Shown here in pieces: positions 7,573 to 16,398 of a stretch of 64,000 nucleotides of DNA. The notes beneath the pieces were generated by a model, which worked only from the letters and a program-made list of their open reading frames with translations, was not told the origin of the DNA and did not search any database. The position numbers were made by a program, and so were the translations under genes. Every line of letters begins with the position of its first letter. Within the stretch, counting starts at the first letter, position 1. The DNA is from VAXT01 sp963728535 (GTDB taxonomy: Bacteria; Actinomycetota; Thermoleophilia; Gaiellales; Gaiellaceae): contig CAVSKK010000001.1 of the NCBI GenBank assembly GCA_963728535.1, positions 496,001 to 560,000 on the forward strand, given 5' to 3'.

Positions 7573-8685
7573 ATGACCGCCTTTGAGGTCATGGCTACTG
7601 ATGGGGAGGCGCGCGTAGGGCTGCTGCGCACGCCGCACGGTCAGCTACGGACCCCCGCCTTCATGCCCGTCGGGACGAAGGCGACCGTGAAGATGCTGGA
7701 CCCCGACGAGGTGCGCGACCTCGGCGCGGAGATCGTGCTCTGCAACACGTACCACCTGTCCTTCCGGCCCGGGGCCGACCTGATCGCCGAGCTCGGCGGC
7801 CTGCACCGCTTCATGGGCTGGGACGGGCCGATCCTCACCGACTCCGGGGGCTATCAGGTCTTTTCCCTCCGCGACACGATCACGAAGGTCGACGACGACG
7901 GGGTCACGTTCCGCTCGGTCTACGACGGAGACGAGGCGCGCTTCACGCCGGAGTCGGTCGCCGAGATTCAGGCCAAGCTGGGCTCGGACATCGCGATGTG
8001 CCTCGACGTCTGTGCGCCAGCGGGCGGCACGCGCAGCGACCTCGTCGAATCGGTGCGCCTGACGACGCTGTGGGCCGCCCGGCAGCGGCAGGCTCCACGC
8101 GCGCCCGGTCAGCTTCTCTTCGGGATTGCCCAGGGCGCGACTGACCCCGAGCTGAGGCGCCGCTCGATCGCCGAGATCGTCGACCTCGACTTCGACGGCC
8201 ATGCGCTCGGCGGGCTCAGCGTGGGGGAGGCTCGCGACCCGATGTTCGAGACCGTCGCCGACGCCGCACCGCTCCTGCCCGCTGCCAAGCCGCGCTACTT
8301 CATGGGGATCGGAGACCCGGAGGGGATCCTCGAGGTGATCGAGCGCGGCGTGGACATGTTCGACTGCGTCCTGCCCACGAGAATGGGCCGGACCGGCACT
8401 GCGCTCACCTCCACGGGCCGGCTCAACCTCAAGAACGCACGTTTCACGCGGGACGAATCGCCGCTCGACGAGCACTGCGACTGCCCGGCGTGCTCCCGGT
8501 TCACGCGCGCGTACATCAGGCACCTCGTCAACCAGCAGGAACTGCTCGGTCTCCGGCTGCTGACCGTGCACAACGTCCGTTTCCTGTTGCAGCTCACGGC
8601 GGGAGCCCGAGCCGCGATCGAAGAGGGCAAGCTGGCATCCTTCAAGGCCGAGACCTTCGACCGCCTGCACGGGGAGGCTGCTTGA
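7573..8685 (+). CDS. tgt: tRNA-guanine transglycosylase
   Basis: 370 residues of the bacterial Tgt TIM-barrel family. The substrate-binding and general-base motif DSGGYQVFSL and the nucleophile segment FDCVLPTRMGRTG are intact. So is the C-terminal zinc site, seen as CDCPACSRFTRAYIRHL (three Cys plus a His). It exchanges guanine-34 of GUN-anticodon tRNAs (Tyr, His, Asn, Asp) for preQ1. Its stop overlaps the start of yajC by 4 bases. Confidence 0.97.
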   Translation: MTAFEVMATDGEARVGLLRTPHGQLRTPAFMPVGTKATVKMLDPDEVRDLGAEIVLCNTYHLSFRPGADLIAELGGLHRFMGWDGPILTDSGGYQVFSLRDTITKVDDDGVTFRSVYDGDEARFTPESVAEIQAKLGSDIAMCLDVCAPAGGTRSDLVESVRLTTLWAARQRQAPRAPGQLLFGIAQGATDPELRRRSIAEIVDLDFDGHALGGLSVGEARDPMFETVADAAPLLPAAKPRYFMGIGDPEGILEVIERGVDMFDCVLPTRMGRTGTALTSTGRLNLKNARFTRDESPLDEHCDCPACSRFTRAYIRHLVNQQELLGLRLLTVHNVRFLLQLTAGARAAIEEGKLASFKAETFDRLHGEAA

Positions 8686-8972
8686 GCCCGCTCATCTTCT
8701 TCGTCGGAATGCTCGTCCTCTTCTGGGTGCTGATCGTGCTCCCCCAGCGACGCCGTCGCCAGCGGCAGGTGACCATGCTGGCGCAGCTCGCGGCCGGCGA
8801 TGACGTGATCACCGCAGGTGGCCTCTACGGCTCGGTTCACGACGTCGCGGACGACCACATCGTGCTGGAGATCGCGCCGGAGACCCGCGTCCGGGTTGCC
8901 AAGAGCGCCGTCGCAGCCCGCATCGAACCTGAGCAGGAGCCTGCCGAACCCCCCAAGACCTCGCTACCCTAA
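8682..8972 (+). CDS. yajC: Preprotein translocase accessory subunit YajC
   Basis: 96 residues from a TTG that overlaps the tgt stop (TTGA); GGGGAGG lies 4 bases upstream. There is one N-terminal membrane segment (LIFFVGMLVLFWVLIVLP), then the typical QRRRRQRQ basic stretch and the YajC beta domain (LAAGDDVITAGGLYGSVHDV). YajC associates with SecDF in the inner membrane, and secDF follows after 11 bases. Size and order match the classical tgt-yajC-secD-secF cluster. Confidence 0.93.
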   Translation: MSPLIFFVGMLVLFWVLIVLPQRRRRQRQVTMLAQLAAGDDVITAGGLYGSVHDVADDHIVLEIAPETRVRVAKSAVAARIEPEQEPAEPPKTSLP

Positions 8973-8983
8973 GGCGCAGCACA

Positions 8984-11854
8984 GTGAACGAGCGGCGCTC
9001 TCACCTCATCCTGATGGGCCTCATTATCGCGGCCCTGATCGGCGTTGCCGTGCTCGCGCTGCCGGGATCGCCGCTCCAGAGGACGCCGACGCTCGGCCTC
9101 GACCTCCAGGGCGGCCTCGAAGTGGTCAAGAAAGCGGTGCCCGAGAAGGGCGAGACGGTCGACGAGGCCGGTCTCGACGACGCGGTCACGATCATCAACG
9201 ATCGAATCAACGGCACCGGCGTCTCGGAGCCGGAGATCCGCAAGCAGGGCAGCGACCAGATCGTCATCGAGCTGCCCGGCGTCGACGACCAGCAGCGCGC
9301 GGCCGACCTGATCGGTCAGACGGCGAAGCTCGAGCTGTACGACCTGCAGGGCGACCTGATTCCGGGTGTTTCCCTCGACCTCCAGGGGTTCCCCATCGCA
9401 CGCACGTCGGTCTTCGACCTCCTTTCGACGCAGCAAACCGAGGCAAAGAAGGGTGACCCGTCGGCGTACTATCTCGTCAAGACCCCGAACAAGAAGAAGA
9501 AAATCGCGCCACGGCTGCTCGTCGGTCCGACGCAGACGCGCGAAACGCTCCTCTCGTCGAATTACGTCAAGAAAAACGGCAAGAAGGGCGAGGTACCCAA
9601 GGGCACCACGGTGCTGGCCGTGCCCGAGCACATGGTCGTCGTCACCTGCAACGAGACCGAGCGGTACTGCGCCGGCGTGCGGGATGCGCCGAACCGCACG
9701 TACTACTACCTCTTCAAGTACGACCCGCAGAACGAGGAGAACCCGATCCCGGAGATGACGGGCTCCGACCTGAAGCGCACGGGCACGCGCCAGGACTTCG
9801 ATACCACGACGAACGAGCCGGTCGTCCTCATGCAGTTCACGGGCGGCGGGGCGAAGAAGTTCGAGGACATCACGCAGACGCTCGTCGAGCGCGGGAGAAA
9901 CCTGGCCAACCAGCAGGGTCTGCCCGGCGGGGCCGGCAACGACAACGCGAATCAGCAGTTCGCAATCGTCCTCGACCGCGAGATGAAGTCTGCGCCGTCC
10001 GTCGACTTCGACGACAACCCGAACGGCATCCCAGGCAACAACGGCGCGCAGATCACGGGGATCTCGATCAGCGATGCGAAGGATCTCGCCCTCGTTCTCC
10101 GGTCGGGGACTTTGCCGTTCAAGCTGATCACGATCGAGCAGACGAACATCTCGGCCACGCTCGGCAAGGACTCGCTTCAGGAGGCCAAGAAGGCTGCGAT
10201 CGGCGGCCTGATCCTCGTCGCGATCTTCCTGCTGCTCTTCTACCGCTTCCTCGGCCTCGTCGCCGTGATCGGCCTCGGCATCTACGCGGCCTTCCTCTAC
10301 GCGGCGGTGCTGCTCTTCAACGTCACGCTCAGCTTGCCTGGCTTCGCCGGCCTCATCCTCACGATCGGAGTCGCAGCCGACGCGAACGTGGTCGTCTTCG
10401 AACGCATCAAAGAGGAGGTCCGCGCGGGCAAATCCGTGCGGGCCGGAATCGCCGCGGGTTATTCGAAGGGGTTCCACACGATCATCGACGCGAACGTCGT
10501 GACCGCGATCACGGCGATGGTCCTGTTCCTGGTCGCAACCGCGGGCGTCAAGGGCTTCGCGCTGATGCTGCTCATCGGCACGATCATCTCGCTGGTCACG
10601 GCGGTCGCCGCGACCCGGGCGATGCTCGGCCTGCTGGCGGGCTTCCGCTGGTTCGACAACCCCCGCTTCATGGGCGCCCAGGGCCAGCAGGGCGCGAAGT
10701 GGCTCCAGATCGACTTCATGCGACGGCGCTATCTCTGGTTCGCGATCTCCGGCGCGATCGTGTTGGTCGCCATCGGATCACTGGGCGTCAGGGGCCTGAA
10801 CCTGGGCATCGACTTCAAGGGCGGCACGCAGGTCACGTTCGACACACCGCAGCCACAGCTCGTCGAGGACGTGCGAGAGGATGCGAAGAGCATCGACCCG
10901 AGCTTCGCAAAGGCGATCATCCAGGGCCGGGGCCCGGTGACCGACGGGAAGTACAAGAGCTTCCAGCTCAAGGAGAAGTCGATCGACCCCGCCCTTGGCG
11001 TCAAGTTGAAAGAGGGTCTCGAGTCGAAGTTGAACGCGACGCACTACGGCGCGAAGAACGTCTCGGAGAGCTTCGGCCGTCAGATTGCCCGGTCGGCGAT
11101 CATCGCGATCATCGTCTCGCTCTTGCTGATCGTCCTCTATCTGACGATCCGGTTCGACCTCAAGTACGCGTTCCCGGTGATCGTGGCTCTGGTCCACGAC
11201 ATCGTGATCACCGTCGGCGTGTACGCAATGACCGGGAGAGAAGTGTCGACGTCGACGGTCGCGGCCGTCCTGACGGTGCTCGGATACTCGATCTACGACA
11301 CGATCATCATCTTCGACCGCATCCGGGAAAACACCCCGCTGATGCGGCGCGCCCCGTTTGCGACGATCGCCAACATCTCGCTCTGGGAGACGATCAGGCG
11401 CTCCCTGGCGACGACGTTCATCACGCTGCTACCGGTCGCATCGCTGCTCTTCTTCGGCGGCGCGACGCTCAAGGACTTCGCTTTCGCCCTGTTGATCGGA
11501 ATCGGCGCCGGCGCGTACTCGTCGATCTTCATCGCCGCGCCGCTGCTCACGATTCTCAAGGAGCGTGAGCCCGAGTACGCGCGGAAGATCGGCCAGGACG
11601 ACCTCGGGCTCGACGGTCCGGAGCCAGACGGAGGCACTCCGGCGAGGAGGAAGCCACGGGGTCCGATCGGCGGGCCTGTGGTCGACACCGGGACGATCGC
11701 TCTCGAGGCCGCCGAGCAGGCCGCCGCTGCGGCGCCCGCCCCCAGCCTCATGGACGGGTTGGTACCCGACCCGGCTCCCGCCGGCTCTTCGGCCAAGGCG
11801 AAGCGTGAGCGACGGCGGCAACGACGCCGGTCCAAGCCGCATGGCCGCCGATAA
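8984..11854 (+). CDS. secDF: Fused protein translocase subunit SecDF
   Basis: 956 residues. The SecD half (about 1-560) has the TM1-proximal motif LGLDLQGGLEVV, a large periplasmic P1 region and LTIGVAADANVVVFERIKEE in its TM4 region. The SecF half (from about 585) begins at MRRRYLWFAIS and has LGIDFKGGTQV and YSIYDTIIIFDRIREN. Together they form the 12-TM proton-driven motor that pulls preproteins out of SecYEG. A Lys/Arg-rich tail follows (KAKRERRRQRRRSK). Separate secD and secF genes are usual in many Actinobacteria, so the fusion is informative. GTG start. Confidence 0.96.
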   Translation: MNERRSHLILMGLIIAALIGVAVLALPGSPLQRTPTLGLDLQGGLEVVKKAVPEKGETVDEAGLDDAVTIINDRINGTGVSEPEIRKQGSDQIVIELPGVDDQQRAADLIGQTAKLELYDLQGDLIPGVSLDLQGFPIARTSVFDLLSTQQTEAKKGDPSAYYLVKTPNKKKKIAPRLLVGPTQTRETLLSSNYVKKNGKKGEVPKGTTVLAVPEHMVVVTCNETERYCAGVRDAPNRTYYYLFKYDPQNEENPIPEMTGSDLKRTGTRQDFDTTTNEPVVLMQFTGGGAKKFEDITQTLVERGRNLANQQGLPGGAGNDNANQQFAIVLDREMKSAPSVDFDDNPNGIPGNNGAQITGISISDAKDLALVLRSGTLPFKLITIEQTNISATLGKDSLQEAKKAAIGGLILVAIFLLLFYRFLGLVAVIGLGIYAAFLYAAVLLFNVTLSLPGFAGLILTIGVAADANVVVFERIKEEVRAGKSVRAGIAAGYSKGFHTIIDANVVTAITAMVLFLVATAGVKGFALMLLIGTIISLVTAVAATRAMLGLLAGFRWFDNPRFMGAQGQQGAKWLQIDFMRRRYLWFAISGAIVLVAIGSLGVRGLNLGIDFKGGTQVTFDTPQPQLVEDVREDAKSIDPSFAKAIIQGRGPVTDGKYKSFQLKEKSIDPALGVKLKEGLESKLNATHYGAKNVSESFGRQIARSAIIAIIVSLLLIVLYLTIRFDLKYAFPVIVALVHDIVITVGVYAMTGREVSTSTVAAVLTVLGYSIYDTIIIFDRIRENTPLMRRAPFATIANISLWETIRRSLATTFITLLPVASLLFFGGATLKDFAFALLIGIGAGAYSSIFIAAPLLTILKEREPEYARKIGQDDLGLDGPEPDGGTPARRKPRGPIGGPVVDTGTIALEAAEQAAAAAPAPSLMDGLVPDPAPAGSSAKAKRERRRQRRRSKPHGRR

Positions 11855-12194
11855 CGACGGCTCGGTCCTCGAACTGCTCGAGCGCTTCGGGCTCGCCGCC
11901 CTCGGTGCGGTGGCGCTGACCGCCGATCGTGCGGACGCGCTTGCGGATGAGCTCGCGAAAACCGGCGGCATGCGCCGCGAGGAGGCGCGTGAGCTGATCG
12001 AGCAGACGACGCGCCGCTGGCGCGGCGAGGCCGTCCGGGCGAGCGAACGGGCCGGGGCGGGGCTCGAAGGTCTCTTCAAGCAGCTCGGCCTCGTCTCGCG
12101 CTCCGACTTCGAGGAGCTCTCGCTCAGAGTCGCGCAGCTCGAGCACCGCCTCCGCCTCGTCGAGGAGCAGCCGGCGCCGCCGCCGCCGCGCTGA
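11841..12194 (+). CDS. Phasin-like coiled-coil protein
   Basis: 117 residues, starting 14 bases before the secDF stop; an in-frame GTG at 11805 would extend it by 12 residues. It has an amphipathic helix (VLELLERFGLAALGAVALTA), a basic helix (MRREEARELIEQTTRRWRGE) and a C-terminal heptad segment (LSLRVAQLEHRLRLVEEQ). This layout resembles phasin or PhaF-type granule- and membrane-associated proteins; that assignment is weak. It lies tightly between secDF and the SecD-like lipoprotein gene (2 bases apart), so it is part of the same transcription unit. Confidence 0.6.
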   Translation: MAADNDGSVLELLERFGLAALGAVALTADRADALADELAKTGGMRREEARELIEQTTRRWRGEAVRASERAGAGLEGLFKQLGLVSRSDFEELSLRVAQLEHRLRLVEEQPAPPPPR

Positions 12195-12196
12195 GG

Positions 12197-13096
12197 ATGC
12201 GCATTGCCGTCCCGGCGCTCGCCCTGACGCTGCTTCTTCTCGCGGGGGTCGGTTGCGGCGGAGCGGACGAGGAAAGCGCCCCAGAGTCCTTGACCCGCAT
12301 CGTCCTGGAGCCGACGAGCTCGGGCACGGCTCACCAGCTCGACGTTTCGGCCGCAATCATGCGCGATCGCCTGGAGAGCGTCGGCGCCGACAGCGCCTCC
12401 GTCGAACGCGAAGGAGGACGGATCGTCGCCATCTTCCCTGGCGACGCCGGTCGTGCCGTTCCGCTCCTGATCCGGCGCGGTCTGCTCGAGTTCTTCGACT
12501 TGCAGGGGGACTTGATCGGCCCGTCTCTCGACGCGCAAGGCTTGCCGGTTGGCTCCACGAAGCCTCTCCCGCCTCGACCGAACACGGTCGTCGTGACGTG
12601 CGGTCCAAAGGTGCCCTACTGCCCCGGCGTTTATGAAGCACCGAGCCGCAAGTACTTCTACTTGTTCAAGTACTACCCCAGGGGAAAGCAACCGATTCCG
12701 GAATTGACCGGTGACGACCTCGATTTCAAGGGGACGCGGCAGGACTTCGATACCCAGACGAACCAGCCGGTCGTCCTCATGCAGTTCACGAAGAATGGGG
12801 CAGAGAAGTTCCACGAAATCACGCGGACGCTCGTCAAGCGCGGCCGGAAGCTTGCGGACGAACAGAGCTTGCCCGGCGACGTGGCGAACCAGCAGTTTGC
12901 GATCGTCTTCGACCGCGAGCTCAAATCGGCGCCGTCAATCGACTTCGACGACAACCCGGATGGCATCCCGGGCGACAACGGCGCACAGATCACCGCGACA
13001 TCGATGGCGGACGCGAAAGATCTGGCGCTCATCCTGCAGAGCGGAGCGCTACCGCTGGCGTTCCGCGTGGTTTCGAAGGAGGAACGGCATAAATAG
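12197..13096 (+). CDS. SecD periplasmic-domain lipoprotein (SecD paralogue without membrane domain)
   Basis: 299 residues. The signal peptide MRIAVPALALTLLLLAGVGC ends in a permissive lipobox with Cys20. The mature protein aligns along its length with the P1 region of the SecDF encoded just upstream. Shared segments include GTRQDFDT, PVVLMQF and NQQFAIV, plus DFDDNP..GIPG.NGAQIT and the SecD-type start of the P1 subdomain. The protein stops (VVSKEERHK) exactly where SecD would enter TM2, so all transmembrane helices are missing. It is probably a duplication of secDF fragment origin, anchored to the outer face of the membrane. Role unknown. Confidence 0.88.
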   Translation: MRIAVPALALTLLLLAGVGCGGADEESAPESLTRIVLEPTSSGTAHQLDVSAAIMRDRLESVGADSASVEREGGRIVAIFPGDAGRAVPLLIRRGLLEFFDLQGDLIGPSLDAQGLPVGSTKPLPPRPNTVVVTCGPKVPYCPGVYEAPSRKYFYLFKYYPRGKQPIPELTGDDLDFKGTRQDFDTQTNQPVVLMQFTKNGAEKFHEITRTLVKRGRKLADEQSLPGDVANQQFAIVFDRELKSAPSIDFDDNPDGIPGDNGAQITATSMADAKDLALILQSGALPLAFRVVSKEERHK

Positions 13097-13129
13097 GGGT
13101 CCCGCGCCTCGCGTGGAACACTTTGGGTC

Positions 13130-14803
13130 ATGGCTCAAGCACCACCGAAGACTCGTAACCTCGGCCGGCTGACTGAGATCGCCCAGGTCGCCGTCCGGCA
13201 CGGCTTCGGCTACTTCTTCGAGCGCCACAAGCTGACCGACCTCCTCCCGGGTCGCCGGAACGGCGCGGGGATCGTCGACGGCGCACCGTCGCAGCGCGGG
13301 CAGCACCTGCGCGAGCTCCTCGACGAGCTCGGCCCGACCTTCGTCAAGTTCGGCCAGCTCCTCTCGATGCGGCCCGACGTGCTGCCGCCCGACATCATCT
13401 CCGAGCTGCGCGGGCTTCAGGACGACGTGCGCCCGTTCCCCTACGAGGAGGTCGAGCGCGTCATCAGCGAGGAGCTCGGTCAGCCGATCGAGCGTCTCTT
13501 CCTCGAGTTCGACCGCGAGCCGGTGGCCGCTGCCTCGATCGGCCAGGTCCACCGCGCGGTGCTCCCGAACGGCCACGTCGTCGCCGTCAAGGTGCAGCGG
13601 CCGGGCGCGCCGCAGCAGATCGAGGCCGACCTCGGTCTGCTCTACCAGGCCGCGCGAATCGCCAAAGAGCGCATCCGGGCGCTCGACTTCGTCGACGTGG
13701 GCGAGCTCGTGGACGAGTTCGCCCGCGCGATCCGCCAGGAGCTCGACTACCGGCTCGAGGGGCGCAACGCCGAGGCCCTCCATCGCAACTTCGTCGGTCA
13801 CCCGCACGTCCGCGTCCCGCGCGTCTACTGGACGTACTCGCGCGCCCGAGTCCTGACGCTCGAGTTCGTCGAGGGCCGCCAACTGGCCGACATCGACGAG
13901 GCAGGCTACTCGCTGGAGGAGCGCAAACGCCTGGCCGAGGTGATCGCGGAGGCGTGGATGACGATGATCTTCCGGGACGGGTTCTTCCACGGCGACCCGC
14001 ATCCGGCGAACATCCTCGTCATCCGGCCCGACCTGATCGGGCTCGTCGACTTCGGCCTCGCGGGCAAGCTCACCGACGACGACGTCTCGAAAGCGACGCG
14101 TCTCTTCATCGACGTCGCGAACGAGAACGTCGAGGCCCTCCCGAAGCGGCTCGCCGACCTGGGGGTGCGCTACCCGAAGGAGCGCGAGGAGGAGTTCCTC
14201 CATGCGATCCGCGACCTCTTCTACCGCTACTACGGCGCGAGCCTTGCCGAGATCGATCCGCAGCAGGTGATCCGCGAGGTGTTCGGCGTCATCTACTCGC
14301 TGAACCTGCGGCTCCCGACCCGCTTCATCATCCTCGACAAGGCGATCGCGACTCTGGCGTCGGTCGGGATCGAGCTCTATCCCGACTTCAACGTCTTCGA
14401 GGTCGCGAGACCGTACGCGCGGAGCCTGCTGCTCGGCCGCTACGCGCCACAGCGCATGCTCACCCGTGCCCGACGGGAGTCGATGAAGCTCGCCTCGGTT
14501 TTCGCCGACTATCCGCATCAGCTGCACGACGTGCTCGAGCAGATGCGGGACGGGCAGATCGAGGTCGGCTTCGTGCACAAGGGCCTGGACGAGTTCATGC
14601 ACAAGCTCGACGTCGCGTTCAACCGGCTGATCATCGCGTTCGTCGTCGCTGCCGGGCTGATCGGCTCGAGCATGATCGGCGTCTTCGCGACCTCCGGGCC
14701 GACGGTGCTTGGGCTGAACGTCGTCTCCGCGTTCGGGTTCTTCGTCTCCGGCGTGCTCGGGCTCTGGCTGATGTGGGGCGTCTTCCGCTCGGGCCGGCTT
14801 TGA
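13130..14803 (+). CDS. AarF/UbiB (ABC1) family atypical kinase
   Basis: 557 residues. UbiB-family motifs are in order: the KxGQ segment (FVKFGQLLSMRPDVLPP), the Ala-rich nucleotide loop (AAASIGQVHRAVL), VAVKVQRPG, the catalytic FFHGDPHPANILV and the metal-binding LVDFGLAGKL. Two C-terminal membrane helices (LIIAFVVAAGLIGSSMIGVF and VVSAFGFFVSGVLGLWLMW) anchor it. In bacteria the family is linked to quinone and isoprenoid lipid handling. Its TGA overlaps the start of the protease gene. Confidence 0.93.
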   Translation: MAQAPPKTRNLGRLTEIAQVAVRHGFGYFFERHKLTDLLPGRRNGAGIVDGAPSQRGQHLRELLDELGPTFVKFGQLLSMRPDVLPPDIISELRGLQDDVRPFPYEEVERVISEELGQPIERLFLEFDREPVAAASIGQVHRAVLPNGHVVAVKVQRPGAPQQIEADLGLLYQAARIAKERIRALDFVDVGELVDEFARAIRQELDYRLEGRNAEALHRNFVGHPHVRVPRVYWTYSRARVLTLEFVEGRQLADIDEAGYSLEERKRLAEVIAEAWMTMIFRDGFFHGDPHPANILVIRPDLIGLVDFGLAGKLTDDDVSKATRLFIDVANENVEALPKRLADLGVRYPKEREEEFLHAIRDLFYRYYGASLAEIDPQQVIREVFGVIYSLNLRLPTRFIILDKAIATLASVGIELYPDFNVFEVARPYARSLLLGRYAPQRMLTRARRESMKLASVFADYPHQLHDVLEQMRDGQIEVGFVHKGLDEFMHKLDVAFNRLIIAFVVAAGLIGSSMIGVFATSGPTVLGLNVVSAFGFFVSGVLGLWLMWGVFRSGRL

Positions 14804-15576
14804 CGAAGGCGATCGCAGCGCTCTTGGTCATTGCAGCTCTCGTGGGCGCGGGTTTGGCCTACCGTCACGAGCGCGACCAGCGACGCGACGACGTCGCCCG
14901 GCTCGCGGACCGACTGACGTCGGTCAAGCACGACCTGACCGTCGCGAGGCGTGAGCGGGCGATACTCGCCGACCGCATCCGCGGCGTCACTCGTCGAGCG
15001 CGGAAGGCTCAGCTCGCACGGTCTACGCTCGCGGCTCGCGTGAAGCGAAGCGTCTTTACGGTCACCGTCTCGGTCGACGAGGGCACCGGTTTCGTGGCCT
15101 GGGTGAAGGATGGCGCCTCGTACGTGTTGACGGCAAACCACGTGGTCGTCCTCAGCGTCGATCGTGGCGACTACGGCGCACGCGTCCACACCGGGAAGAC
15201 CGTGTGGAAGGGACGGATCGTCGCCACTGACCCGGACCACGACCTCGCGCTCATTCGGGTTCCGCACCGGATCGGCCCACCGCTCTGGCAGCGGCCGACC
15301 TTCGAGCCGCCGCTCGTCGGCGACGCGCTTCTTCTGGTCGGCAGCCCGCTCGGATACGAGGGCTCGGTCACGTCCGGGGTCGTCGGCCGGGTCGCCGAGG
15401 ACGAGATTCAGACGGACGCGGCTGCGTATCCGGGAATCTCCGGCGGGCCGGCGGTGGACGAGAGCGGCCGGGTCGTCGGCGTGCTCGTCTCCGGTGAGGG
15501 CGAGAACCTCAACTTCGCAGTGCCGATCAACAAGGCGTGCGTGAAGTTGCGCGTCTGCAAGAGGCGTGGCCGCTAG
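14800..15576 (+). CDS. Membrane-anchored trypsin-like (HtrA-type) serine protease without PDZ domain
   Basis: 258 residues from a TTG overlapping the ubiB-type stop (TTGA). It has one N-terminal membrane segment (residues 3-20) and a coiled-coil stretch to about 75. The S1 protease fold follows, with a visible triad: His114 (TANHVV), Asp148 (DPDHDLALI) and Ser214 (PGISGGPAV, where most relatives have GNSGG). No PDZ domain follows. It is probably an extracytoplasmic quality-control protease. The context (SecDF, SecD lipoprotein, UbiB kinase) hints at envelope protein maturation; that is inference. Confidence 0.85.
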   Translation: MTKAIAALLVIAALVGAGLAYRHERDQRRDDVARLADRLTSVKHDLTVARRERAILADRIRGVTRRARKAQLARSTLAARVKRSVFTVTVSVDEGTGFVAWVKDGASYVLTANHVVVLSVDRGDYGARVHTGKTVWKGRIVATDPDHDLALIRVPHRIGPPLWQRPTFEPPLVGDALLLVGSPLGYEGSVTSGVVGRVAEDEIQTDAAAYPGISGGPAVDESGRVVGVLVSGEGENLNFAVPINKACVKLRVCKRRGR

Positions 15577-15635
15577 AGCACGCTGTCGAATCTTCGGCAC
15601 AGATTCGCGAGAAAGGACATCTAGCGGTGAGGCGA

Positions 15636-15655
15636 GACCGGCGCTAGCGTCGGTC
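15636..15655. promoter_or_regulatory. 20-bp near-perfect palindrome abutting the start of the next regulator gene
   Basis: GACCGGCGCTAGCGTCGGTC has one asymmetric position and ends 2 bases before the ATG at 15658. It contains TAGCGT (15645-15650), 7 bases before the ATG, so a -10 element and a palindrome coincide. Autoregulation by the encoded DNA-binding protein is plausible but unproven. Confidence 0.5.
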
Positions 15656-15657
15656 TT

Positions 15658-16341
15658 ATGTCGAGCGCGCTCCTGCTGAACGAGCCGGAGGAGGAGACGA
15701 GGAGCTTCCTCGAGCGACATCTGCGTCAGGACGGGTTCGACGTCGTCGGTGCTGAGAACGGTGAAGCGCTCGATCTCCTGGAGCAGGCCCGTCCCGACCT
15801 TCTGCTGATCGGCGACCCGGAAGGCCCCGAGCTCTGCCGCCGGCTGCGCGAGGGCGAGCCCGGCCGCTCCTGGGATCGCGAAGTGCCGGTGATCCTGCTC
15901 GGCCGCACGGAGTCGGATCCGGTCGACCGCGTGCGCGCCTTCGACCGTGGCTGCGACGATTATCTCGATCGGCCCTTCCACTACGACGAGCTGGTCGCGC
16001 GCATCCGGGCGGTGCTGCGGCGCGTGGCGCCGCCCGAAGTCGAACGTCTCGAAGCGGGGGAGATCGAGATCGACAGGCCGACGAGGCGGGTCACCGTCAG
16101 CGGCGAGCGCGTCATGCTCCCGACGAAGGAGTACGAGCTGCTGGTGAAACTGGCCGGCGACCCGCACCGGGTCTTCACGAAGGACGAGCTGCTCCGCGAC
16201 GTCTGGGGCTTCCGGTCACACGGCCGTACGCGGACGCTGGACTCGCACGCCTCGCGCCTGCGCCGCCGGCTCGGGCGCCCTGGGCATCCAACGTACGTCC
16301 AGAACGTCTGGGGCGTCGGCTACTGCCTGCTCGGCGACTGA
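15658..16341 (+). CDS. OmpR-family regulator with degenerate (pseudo-)receiver domain
   Basis: 227 residues. The C-terminal winged helix is normal (MLPTKEYELLVKLAGDPHRV, RTLDSHASRLRRRLG, NVWGVGYCLLGD). The N-terminal receiver keeps the fold but not the chemistry. The acidic pair is replaced by LLNEPEEE. The phospho-Asp position in DLLLIGDPEGPELCRR is Gly52 (Asp53 is shifted by one). The conserved Thr is Gly in ILLGRTE, and the conserved Lys is Arg in YLDRPFHY. No kinase gene is adjacent. It probably works independently of phosphorylation. Confidence 0.9.
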   Translation: MSSALLLNEPEEETRSFLERHLRQDGFDVVGAENGEALDLLEQARPDLLLIGDPEGPELCRRLREGEPGRSWDREVPVILLGRTESDPVDRVRAFDRGCDDYLDRPFHYDELVARIRAVLRRVAPPEVERLEAGEIEIDRPTRRVTVSGERVMLPTKEYELLVKLAGDPHRVFTKDELLRDVWGFRSHGRTRTLDSHASRLRRRLGRPGHPTYVQNVWGVGYCLLGD

Positions 16342-16398
16342 AACCGCTTCTACGACAAGCTCGTAGTACGGAGCGGACCGTCGAATGTTCGGATCGAT

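Noticed and set aside
8969..10477. 502-codon minus-strand frame opposite secDF
   Set aside because: Antisense of a highly conserved gene, no start signal, composition typical of shadow frames.
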